Assembly: GCF_021729155.1 (NCBI RefSeq)
Contig: NZ_JAJQYA010000010.1
Location: 62,001 to 126,000 of the forward strand
Reading direction: 5' to 3'
Length of the DNA: 64,000 nucleotides
Source: Membranihabitans marinus
GTDB taxonomy: Bacteria > Bacteroidota > Bacteroidia > Chitinophagales > Saprospiraceae
The notes beneath the pieces are model-generated. The model saw only the letters and a program-made list of their open reading frames with translations. It made no database searches and had not been told where the DNA came from. This document shows, one piece after another, positions 8,836 through 16,859 of this stretch (the first letter of the stretch is position 1; each line of letters begins with the position of its first letter). Made by a program: the position numbers and the translations under genes.

Positions 8836-10794
8836 ATGTATTTATGTCTAAAATATATATTATTCATAGCCATGACGGTATCTGTTTGGGCTTGTGAAAA
8901 AAAAGCCGAAACGGAGCCTGAAGTTGCTGAAGAGCTTGGTCTGAGTTATATACGACTAGGTCAAAAATCTATTGTGGGTGGCGGAGAAGTATCTATAGCT
9001 GACGCAATAGTTATTGGGTTTGACCAAGAGGTCTGGCCGACTAATAACAGTCATTTTACTTTGGAAGAAAATGGTGTAGAGAAGTCTATCGAATTAGCGC
9101 AAGGACAAAATAAGAGAGAAATAATCTGTAGTGCAACGGATGAGTTTAAAGAAGGCCATTCCTATCGTTTTCTTATTCACTCCACTTTAAGGTCATTGGA
9201 GGGGGCTGGTTTTAAAGGAGGAGGGTATTCATTTACCATTTCGGTGGAACCACTTAAATTATTGACGGCCTCAAGTAATGGTTTGGTATTGGATATGAGA
9301 AAGCAGAATAAAGATATTTCACTGTCTTTGGACCTTCAACTAGAATTTTCTCATCCACTTTCTTTAGAAAATTTCAAGAATAATATTCATTTGGAAGATG
9401 GAGGAGAGCTGACGGTTGAGCAAGAAAGCGAAAATGCTTTTTTGGTAAAGACGACTGACCCGTTAGACTATTGGAAGAAAGTGAGTCTGGTCATTGACGA
9501 GGGATTGGGAGCGGAAGTTCATCGGCCTTTTGAGGAAGTGAAATTGGATTGTTTTACGGCATTGGATTCTACGGATAAGTTTCCTAGGATAACAGATGAA
9601 GCGCTACTGAATAAAGTACAACAACACAGTTTTGAATATTTTTGGTCTTTTGGTCATCCGGTAAGTGGAATGGCGAGAGAGCGAAATACCAGCAATGATA
9701 TTGTGACTACAGGGGGGACTGGATTTGGTTTGATGGCTATGATTGTGGCGATAGAACGCGGATTTATCTCTAGAGAAAAGGGGATTCAAAGATGGGAGAA
9801 AATAGTGAATTTTTTGGAGACCGCAGATCGATTTCACGGAGCATGGCCTCATTGGCTCAATGGGAATACAGGAAAGGTGCAGCCTTTTAGTCAGCAAGAC
9901 AATGGTGGGGATCTGGTGGAAACAGCTTTTTTAATGCAAGGATTGCTCACGGTTCAGGCTTATTTGAAAAACGAGGTGCCCAGTGAGACTGAGTTAATGG
10001 CAAAAATTCAAGGACTGTGGGAAGAAGTAGAATGGGATTGGTATACCAAAGGGGGAACTAATACATTGTATTGGCATTGGTCTCCGGATGGGGAATGGGC
10101 GATTAATCTACCTATTTCGGGACACAATGAAACGCAAATAGTTTATGTCTTGGCTGCTGCATCTCCGACACATTCGATTGCTAAATCAGTCTATGAAAAT
10201 GGGTATAAAAGAAATGGAGCCTATAGAAATGGACAAAATTATGGGAACATAACCCTGCCTTTGGGCAATGATCAAGGTGGACCACTTTTCTTTGCACATT
10301 ACTCGTATCTGGGATTGGATCCAAGAAATTTAAAAGAAGACAATGTCTCTTATTGGGATCAAAACAGGAGCCATACTTTGATCAATCGAGCGTACTGTAT
10401 CGATAATCCCAGACAATATGTGGGCTATTCTGGTGACTGTTGGGGATTGACGGCTAGTGACAATCAAGAGGGTTATTCGGCCCATAGTCCAAACAATGAC
10501 TTAGGAGTCATTACAGCGACTGCGGCCTTGAGTTCTTTTCCATATACACCGGAAGAATCTATGGCAGCCTTGCATTTCTTTTATTACAAGATAGGCGATC
10601 GCATATGGGGGGAATATGGATTCTATGATGCTTTTAATCCCGATATGGAGTGGTATGCTGACAGTTATTTGGCGATAGATCAAGGACCGATCGTGGTTAT
10701 GATAGAAAATTACCGCAGTCAATTGTTATGGAACTTATTTATGTCTAATGTTGAAATCCAAAAGGGGCTCGAAAAATTAGAAATTTTATTTTAA
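8836..10794 (+). CDS. Glucoamylase-fold (PF10091) lipoprotein, probable GH144 endo-beta-1,2-glucanase with N-terminal Ig-like domains
   Basis: The 652-residue lipoprotein (lipobox VWAC) has an Ig-like N-terminal half (about residues 30-235) and an (alpha/alpha)6 glucoamylase-fold catalytic domain (about 250-650). In Bacteroidota this domain defines GH144, whose founding member from Chitinophaga arvensicola is an endo-beta-1,2-glucanase. The conserved acidic cluster lies in GGDLVETAF (about residues 356-364), and a further Glu lies in HNETQIVYVLAA (about 430); these match the residues reported as important in that enzyme, from memory. The protein would act on the cell surface or in the periplasm. 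The next gene is a paralogue lacking the Ig-like half. Other PF10091 specificities remain possible. Confidence 0.82.
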   Translation: MYLCLKYILFIAMTVSVWACEKKAETEPEVAEELGLSYIRLGQKSIVGGGEVSIADAIVIGFDQEVWPTNNSHFTLEENGVEKSIELAQGQNKREIICSATDEFKEGHSYRFLIHSTLRSLEGAGFKGGGYSFTISVEPLKLLTASSNGLVLDMRKQNKDISLSLDLQLEFSHPLSLENFKNNIHLEDGGELTVEQESENAFLVKTTDPLDYWKKVSLVIDEGLGAEVHRPFEEVKLDCFTALDSTDKFPRITDEALLNKVQQHSFEYFWSFGHPVSGMARERNTSNDIVTTGGTGFGLMAMIVAIERGFISREKGIQRWEKIVNFLETADRFHGAWPHWLNGNTGKVQPFSQQDNGGDLVETAFLMQGLLTVQAYLKNEVPSETELMAKIQGLWEEVEWDWYTKGGTNTLYWHWSPDGEWAINLPISGHNETQIVYVLAAASPTHSIAKSVYENGYKRNGAYRNGQNYGNITLPLGNDQGGPLFFAHYSYLGLDPRNLKEDNVSYWDQNRSHTLINRAYCIDNPRQYVGYSGDCWGLTASDNQEGYSAHSPNNDLGVITATAALSSFPYTPEESMAALHFFYYKIGDRIWGEYGFYDAFNPDMEWYADSYLAIDQGPIVVMIENYRSQLLWNLFMSNVEIQKGLEKLEILF

Positions 10795-10810
10795 AGATTA
10801 TTCATTGGAT

Positions 10811-12139
10811 ATGAAAAGAATACTGGTTGTTATTGTTTGTATTGCATTTTTGGGGACGAGTTGTTCAACCCGCAACAAGGTAGAACACGATCGCGATTTT
10901 ATAGATGAGGCATTGCTGACTCAGGTGCAACAGCAAACGTTTAATTATATGTGGGAAGGGGGAGAGCCTATCTCTGGTGGAGCAAGAGAGCGCATCCACA
11001 TGGATGATATTTATCCGAGCAATGATGAAGATGTGATCACTTCTGGGGGTACAGGATTTGGGATTATGGCCATCTTGGTCGGGATAGAACGCGGATTCAT
11101 TACACGAGAAGAGGGGTACGAAAGATTATTAAAGTTAACCGATTGGTTGGCTACGGCGGATCGGTTTTACGGTGTCTGGCCACATTGGTTTACGCCTGAT
11201 GGTAAGGTTCGACCGTTTAGTCAATTTGATGACGGAGGAGATTTGGTGGAAACAGCTTTTTTGGCTCAAGGATTGATTACAGCCCGACAATATTTTATGG
11301 AAGGAAATCCAGGGGAAAAGGCTTTGGCTCAAAAGATGGATGAATTGTGGAGAGGTATTGATTGGCAGTGGTATACCAAAGGGGGGGAAGATGTGTTGTA
11401 TTGGCATTGGTCGCCAAATCATGGCTGGAAAATGGATTTCGATGTACGCGGATACAATGAGTGTTTGATTATGTATGTTTTGGCTGCATCCTCACCTACC
11501 CATCCGGTATCAGCTGAAGTCTACCACAAGGGATTTATGTTGGATGGAGATATCGTAACTCAGGATTCTATGTACGGGATTCCGACCCTATTAAATCATT
11601 ATGAAACCAATAATATGCATGTAGGTCCTTTGTTTTGGGCTCATTATTCGTATTTGGGATTGGATCCGAGAAATTTAAAAGATCAATATACGGATTGGTG
11701 GGCCATGAACCAAAATCATGCAAAAATACACTATCAGCATTGTCTTCAAAATCCATATGACTATCGCGGGTATTCTGAGGAATGTTGGGGGTTGTCATCT
11801 AGTTATTCCATTATGGGCTATGCCGGTCACAATCCACAGGAAGATTTGGGTGTAATTACACCTACCGCAGCCTTGAGTTCATTTCCGTATACCCCTGAAG
11901 AAAGCATGCGTTTTCTAAACTATATGTATACCAAGCAAGATAGTTTAATCGGTAAGTATGGGCCATATGATGCATTTAGCATAGAATCCAACTGGAGTCT
12001 GCCTCGCTATTTGGCTATTGATCAATTGCCTATTCCGGTAATGATTGAAAACTATAGAAGTGGTTTGCTATGGAATTTGTTTATGTCAGCACCGGAGATT
12101 CAATCGGGCTTAAATAAACTGGGTTTTACCACTCAATAA
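10811..12139 (+). CDS. Glucoamylase-fold (PF10091) lipoprotein, probable GH144 endo-beta-1,2-glucanase
   Basis: The ATG at 10811 lies 16 bp after the preceding stop and gives a 442-residue lipoprotein (lipobox LGTSC) that is almost entirely the catalytic domain. It aligns along its length with the C-terminal part of the preceding gene (shared GGTGFG, TADRFxGxWPHW, GGDLVETAF, YTKGG, LYWHWSP, LGVITxTAALSSFPYTPEES). The acidic residues D144 and E147 in GGDLVETAF and E217 in GYNECLIMYV are in place. The pair looks like a tandem duplication followed by loss or gain of the Ig module, so the two may divide labour between polymer and oligosaccharide or between surface and periplasm. No beta-glucosidase follows in the window. 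Confidence 0.83.
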   Translation: MKRILVVIVCIAFLGTSCSTRNKVEHDRDFIDEALLTQVQQQTFNYMWEGGEPISGGARERIHMDDIYPSNDEDVITSGGTGFGIMAILVGIERGFITREEGYERLLKLTDWLATADRFYGVWPHWFTPDGKVRPFSQFDDGGDLVETAFLAQGLITARQYFMEGNPGEKALAQKMDELWRGIDWQWYTKGGEDVLYWHWSPNHGWKMDFDVRGYNECLIMYVLAASSPTHPVSAEVYHKGFMLDGDIVTQDSMYGIPTLLNHYETNNMHVGPLFWAHYSYLGLDPRNLKDQYTDWWAMNQNHAKIHYQHCLQNPYDYRGYSEECWGLSSSYSIMGYAGHNPQEDLGVITPTAALSSFPYTPEESMRFLNYMYTKQDSLIGKYGPYDAFSIESNWSLPRYLAIDQLPIPVMIENYRSGLLWNLFMSAPEIQSGLNKLGFTTQ

Positions 12140-12186
12140 TTAACATTAAAACGATTCGTCAATATTTATAATAAAATCAATTTCCA

Positions 12187-14184
12187 ATGAAAAATATAAA
12201 TGAATTTCGACTTATGCAAAATTGGCTTTCCCTGTTTATATTGGTTTTTTTACTCTTTGGATGTGAAAAAACAGATGGGGTAGAAGTTGAAAAGAATATT
12301 TACTTAAGCTTATCTCAGGCAACGGTAGCGGTAAATTCCAGTATTGTTCTAAATCCACATTTTGACGGTGCTATCCGTCCTCAGAAAATGTACAGTTGGG
12401 TTTCTTCGGATACATCGGTGATAAAGGTAGAAATGGTGGATGGTAGTCTCAGTGGTTTGGTGTCGGCTGTCGGTGAAGGCAGTGCAACAGCTACTATCGT
12501 ATCGGACGACGGCCTAGTGAAAACGAGTTGTGAAATTTTGTCGACACAAATTACGGAGTCTGGAGTAAGTCTTCCACCTTCCCTATTGGCATATACGCAG
12601 GCAACGGTAACGGTGAAACCCAGTTTTCAAAATGTAGATGTTCCAACCAAAGCTTATAATTGGTCGGTAAGTCCCAGTACCGCTTTGAGCATTGAGGTAG
12701 ACCCTGTGACCTATGAAGCTACTATTTTGGGTTTGGAGCCTGGTATGGCGACATTGACCATTGCTTCTACGGACGGCGATCTGTCGGCTAGTACTCAAGT
12801 ATTGATCGAAGATGAAAATGATGGAATTTTAAAAGTTTTGGCGATTGGAAATAGTTTTTCAGAAGATGCCTTAGAGTCTCATTTGTATGGATTGGCTAAG
12901 GCTGTGGGTAAAGAAATAATTATTGGAAATATGTATATCGGAGGAGCCGAATTGTCCCTCCATGCCGAGAATGCTCTAAGTGATGGAGGCAATTATAGCT
13001 ATAGAAAAATTGATTTAAATGGCAATAAAACCACAGTTGCCGGTACTTCTCTTTCGACTGCTGTTAAGGATGAAAACTGGGATTATATTAGTTTTCAGCA
13101 AGCCAGTTATAAATCTGGATTGTTTGAAACTTTTGGAAATCCTCTCACCGTTTTATATGACAAAGTAAAAGAAATTAACCCCAATGAATACACAAGGTAT
13201 TTGTTGCATAAAACTTGGGCTTATGCTCAAAATTCGACCCATGAGGGATTTGCCAACTACAATCACGATCAAGGTGAGATGTTCGATGCTATTGTTGATG
13301 CCTATCGTCAAGCCAAAGATCTTATTCCCGTTTATGATGTTATTCCTGCCGGTACGGCCATTCAAAATGCGAGGACTACTTATCTTATGGATAACTTCAC
13401 AAGGGACGGTTATCACTTAAATGATATGGGGAAATATATAGCCTCTTGTGTTTGGTTTGAAAAATTGACCAATGAAAGTGTGATAGGCAATGCCTATTTT
13501 CCGGATGGGATGATTCCTGTCAATGTTGAAATATCTCAACAAGCGGCCCATTTAGCCAATGAATTTCCAGAGGAAGTGACGGTTTTAGAAGATTATCAAA
13601 ATTCTGGTGGGACGGGGATCTTGACGGCAGCCGTTTATATTGATTTTTCAACTTCTTCTAGTTCTCCGGGCTGGAATGGAATGACCAATTTTTTGGAAGA
13701 TTCTTTTATTCCTAATTTATTGTATCCAGATAATTCCTTTACAGGTATTCAAGCTACCATAACCAAGAGATTTAATGCTGCTAGTAATTCAGCAGCTACG
13801 GTCACCAATACGGATTTTGATATGCCAGAGGAAGTTTCGCGAACATTTTATTACGGCAATGCTGGCAATGCATGGCTCGGCAGGGTGAACGATACGAGCG
13901 CTATAGAATTGAGTGGATTTAAGTCGGATGATGCCTATGAACTTTGTTTTTTTAGTTCTCGTAATAATATTAGCGATACCAGAGAAACCAAGTTTATTGT
14001 CCATGGAGAGGAAACCAAAACCGTGACGGTTAATTCTTCCAATAATTCAGATATGTTGGCCTGTGTAAGTGGGATGGTACCCGATGAAGATGGGGTGATA
14101 ACGATAGAAGTTACCGCCGGTGATGTAAATGAAAATGCCAATAAATTTTTTTATCTATCCGCGATGAGGATTAGTCCAGAGTAG
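12187..14184 (+). CDS. Ig-Ig-DUF4886 (SGNH-hydrolase-like) lipoprotein with C-terminal beta-sandwich
   Basis: The 665-residue lipoprotein (lipobox LFGC) has two BIG2-like Ig repeats (about residues 38-120 and 125-210). A DUF4886-type domain follows (about 215-460) with SGNH-like blocks: AIGNSFSED near 219 for block I, a Gly in YIGGAEL, and RDGYHLND for the C-terminal His block. A C-terminal beta-sandwich of unknown function (about 470-665) ends the protein. SGNH-fold proteins are mostly esterases or acetyl-hydrolases, so a role in removing ester substituents from the PUL substrate is plausible but unproven. It sits 47 bp after the second glucanase and before an alpha/beta-hydrolase esterase. 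DUF4886 has no assigned activity known to me. Confidence 0.75.
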   Translation: MKNINEFRLMQNWLSLFILVFLLFGCEKTDGVEVEKNIYLSLSQATVAVNSSIVLNPHFDGAIRPQKMYSWVSSDTSVIKVEMVDGSLSGLVSAVGEGSATATIVSDDGLVKTSCEILSTQITESGVSLPPSLLAYTQATVTVKPSFQNVDVPTKAYNWSVSPSTALSIEVDPVTYEATILGLEPGMATLTIASTDGDLSASTQVLIEDENDGILKVLAIGNSFSEDALESHLYGLAKAVGKEIIIGNMYIGGAELSLHAENALSDGGNYSYRKIDLNGNKTTVAGTSLSTAVKDENWDYISFQQASYKSGLFETFGNPLTVLYDKVKEINPNEYTRYLLHKTWAYAQNSTHEGFANYNHDQGEMFDAIVDAYRQAKDLIPVYDVIPAGTAIQNARTTYLMDNFTRDGYHLNDMGKYIASCVWFEKLTNESVIGNAYFPDGMIPVNVEISQQAAHLANEFPEEVTVLEDYQNSGGTGILTAAVYIDFSTSSSSPGWNGMTNFLEDSFIPNLLYPDNSFTGIQATITKRFNAASNSAATVTNTDFDMPEEVSRTFYYGNAGNAWLGRVNDTSAIELSGFKSDDAYELCFFSSRNNISDTRETKFIVHGEETKTVTVNSSNNSDMLACVSGMVPDEDGVITIEVTAGDVNENANKFFYLSAMRISPE

Positions 14185-14216
14185 TTTTTTGAGAATTGTA
14201 AATTCATCAGAAAATA

Positions 14217-14245
14217 ATACCAACAATTAGAATCGCATTTGGTAT
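14217..14245. repeat. Dispersed repeat family A, copy 1 (TTATACCAAAT...AATTGT)
   Basis: Read on the minus strand this aligns without gaps to copies at 27291-27323 and 42202-42235 over a core of TTATACCAAAT, eight variable bases, then AATTGT. In this copy the ends also pair (ataccaa / ttggtat). It lies between the DUF4886 gene and the esterase gene. Confidence 0.5.
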
Positions 14246-14282
14246 AAGTGTATAATTTATTTAATCTTTATTATTATCAAGT

Positions 14283-15035
14283 ATGAAACAACTTATTTTA
14301 TTAACTCTTATAACTTGTAGTGGTTTTATGGTTCATGCTCAAAATTCGGCGTTTGACACGACGGCATATGAAGCCAAAGAAATATCCAATGGAGAACACT
14401 CCTTAGGTTATCGGATATTGTATCCAAAAAAAATGGTGGATGGTCAAAAGTATCCATTGGTATTGTTTCTTCATGGAATGGGGGAGCGCGGCTCTGACAA
14501 CTCTAGTCAATTGATTCATGGTGGACGTTTGTTTTTAGATTCATTAGAACAATATCCATCGGTGGTGGTATTCCCCCAATGTCCAATTACGGATACTTGG
14601 ACGAATTTTAGATCATCGGAAGGAGGGCCAACCATCACTCCAAGTATGGAATTGATCTTGACTTTGATCGATGAACTCCTAGCGGAATCTTATATTGATC
14701 CCAATCGATTCTATGTTTCGGGGCTCTCCATGGGAGGTTATGCTACTTGGGAATTGTTGTGGCGGATTCCAGAGAAGATAGCGGTGGCATTGCCGATATG
14801 TGGAGGTGGAATAGTCGATAAAACAATACATATGACCGATGTGCCGATCTGGGCATTTCACGGTGCCGAGGACAATGTAGTTCCGACGAGACGGAGTATA
14901 CAGATGGTGAAAGGAGTTCAACAAAATGGGGGTAAGGCTAAAATCACCATTTATCCTGAAGTGGGACATAATTCGTGGACCAATGCCTTCAATGAGCCTG
15001 AATATTTAAAATGGATGTTTGATCAAAGGAAATAG
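14283..15035 (+). CDS. Secreted alpha/beta-hydrolase esterase (phospholipase/carboxylesterase or CE1-like)
   Basis: The 250-residue product has a cleavable signal peptide ending near MVHAQ. It has the alpha/beta-hydrolase triad: nucleophile Ser in GLSMGG (near residue 150), Asp in HGAEDNVVP and His in VGHNSW. An oxyanion segment (LFLHGMGERGSDN) is typical of the phospholipase/carboxylesterase and PHB-depolymerase-like group, which includes feruloyl and acetyl-xylan esterases. As the last co-oriented gene of PUL 1, about 100 bp after the DUF4886 gene, it probably removes an ester decoration from the glycan. The specific acyl group cannot be told from the sequence. Confidence 0.8.
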   Translation: MKQLILLTLITCSGFMVHAQNSAFDTTAYEAKEISNGEHSLGYRILYPKKMVDGQKYPLVLFLHGMGERGSDNSSQLIHGGRLFLDSLEQYPSVVVFPQCPITDTWTNFRSSEGGPTITPSMELILTLIDELLAESYIDPNRFYVSGLSMGGYATWELLWRIPEKIAVALPICGGGIVDKTIHMTDVPIWAFHGAEDNVVPTRRSIQMVKGVQQNGGKAKITIYPEVGHNSWTNAFNEPEYLKWMFDQRK

Positions 15036-15276
15036 GCAGTGCCAATTTTATAGACGATTCTGATGGAGCTAGGGGTAGAGGGTATACTTAGTGTGGATTG
15101 AAATATTGACCGTCTGATAGTACTATTCAAGGTCAACTTTCAGTGTAGCCACGGCAAGTGAATAGGCCTATTTAGTATATAAAGTCATTTAATATTTTTT
15201 AGAAAAGTTCCATATATAAAAAGTATCAAGAAATACTTCTTGATCCATATGACTTAATCACCCTAATCAATGGTTA

Positions 15277-15558
15277 TTATACATTAATAGGATTAACATA
15301 TACTAGATAATACAATACTGCTAAGATGGCGAATAAGCTTGCTATTCCAATGACCAATAGCCGTTTGTTTTCAAATTTGTCATTTGTAATAATAACTCCA
15401 GCAGCACCAGCATATAACATACATTCTCCTATTGTAGAAAATAGTTCATTGCTAATCATTCGGAATTGAACACATAACATAATACCGATTCCAATCCAAC
15501 CTACAATTTTACAACTCAATATCCATTGGCTATTTTTTAATGTTGTCGAAACTTCCAT
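15277..15558 (-). CDS. Small hypothetical membrane protein
   Basis: A 93-residue product starting at an ATG (MEVSTTLKNSQ). It has a hydrophobic segment around residues 14-32, a second around 40-55 and a stronger one around 66-90, so two or three membrane helices. I do not recognise a family. It stands alone between PUL 1 and a long gene-free stretch. The clear hydrophobic pattern and proper start favour a real gene, but evidence is thin. Confidence 0.5.
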   Translation of the reverse strand: MEVSTTLKNSQWILSCKIVGWIGIGIMLCVQFRMISNELFSTIGECMLYAGAAGVIITNDKFENKRLLVIGIASLFAILAVLYYLVYVNPINV

Positions 15559-16500
15559 ATAGTACGTATTATTTTGATTGATAAATTTATTATTTCAGTG
15601 ATGGCTAGAGTGGGAAGCACATCCAATAGAGGTACCAGTAGTGCAACTAGTAAATAATCGGGCTACATTTTTAATCACAATGAGACTAAATCCTCTTTAT
15701 TATTAGATTCTACCTTTCTATTGCAAGGCTATTCGATTTAATTCCTAAGAAGAGTATTTATTTTTCTTTCATTGGTATGAATAGATGAAGCCGTTTCATT
15801 TTCTCTATATTATAAGAAGTAAAAAAGGTCGGAAATAATCAATACCCTGGTTATAATGCTCTTCGGGAAATGAATTAATCTGTTTGTGTTTTGTCGTAAA
15901 AGTGCATTTAAATAAATATTAAGTGAGATAATTACAACAATATAATATAAAATTTTCATTTATTGCCATAATGCATTAAAAACAATTAGATCATATTGAT
16001 ATCTGTTTATTGTAGAGGAGAATCATATATAATTGAATAAAAGCCCATAATTCTATGCATAGGATAGGGATTTAGTCAGAATTATCCACAATAATGAAAA
16101 GTACTTTGTAAGGAATTATTCCATAGCAAAGATCGATATACGACTAGTTGCCTTTATAAGCTAGATTATTCGGTTCTGGACTTTGATATTAGATTAGAAT
16201 TTAGCAAAACTATTTTGTGATTTAAGTGAATGAAGCGCCTTTTACCTTCTTCCATCCCAGATCTTCAGCCCCTACCTCTCTAATCTAACCTTTTTTATTC
16301 CCTTTAAAATATCGTAAATCGTGTTAAATACACATTGACTTCACTCCATAATTAAATTAGGGGCTAGCCGTATTTTATTTCCAGTCAGATCACAACTTCC
16401 AATGTCTTATGATGACTAGGGAAGCTTTACTCATGTGATATGAGTATGGAGAGAATATCACAAATAAGAAAATTACAAATGTGAAAATAGTCAGTAATGA
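15559..16500. other. Gene-free stretch, about 940 bp
   Basis: No open frame of useful length, no RNA gene and no convincing hairpin terminator were seen. The sequence is AT-rich with many stops in all frames. It may be decayed coding DNA or simply long spacer between the PUL and the TMEM220/TonB receptor pair. Confidence 0.5.
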
Positions 16501-16848
16501 TTATTTTCGATAGAGTAAAAGGGCAAGATGAGTTATGCATATCAATAATCCACCGCCTTCTCTAACCAATTCTACGTACTTGGTTTCAGCCTTCATGGTT
16601 CCTGTAATGGTTGGAAATCCATCCATCACCCATCCTGTAATCGAAGGTACATATGAACTAAAGTACAATAGATAGACGATAAGCACCGCAATGGGAATGT
16701 AGGTGTGAAGTTTGTTGCGAAGATAGAATATGGTCAGTACACATGGAATAAGATAAATAATGATCCATAACCAAGGATCGGGATCATTCCATTGCACAAT
16801 GGCCGCTAAAATTTCAATAATACAAAAGAAAATTAAAGTCCATTTCAT
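16501..16848 (-). CDS. TMEM220-like transmembrane protein
   Basis: The 115-residue membrane protein has about four hydrophobic segments and the WNDPDPWLW motif near residue 20 that marks the transmembrane 220 family (PF15071). No biochemical function is established for this family. The gene begins 11 bp after the stop of the TonB-dependent receptor on the same strand, so the two are very likely co-transcribed. That makes an envelope role connected with the receptor possible, though this is only an inference from spacing. Confidence 0.75.
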   Translation of the reverse strand: MKWTLIFFCIIEILAAIVQWNDPDPWLWIIIYLIPCVLTIFYLRNKLHTYIPIAVLIVYLLYFSSYVPSITGWVMDGFPTITGTMKAETKYVELVREGGGLLICITHLALLLYRK

Positions 16849-16859
16849 AAGGTTGATAT

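Noticed and set aside
15601-15654. Very short ATG frame rich in Ser/Thr
   Set aside because: Fewer than 20 codons, no ribosome-binding context and no neighbours to support it.
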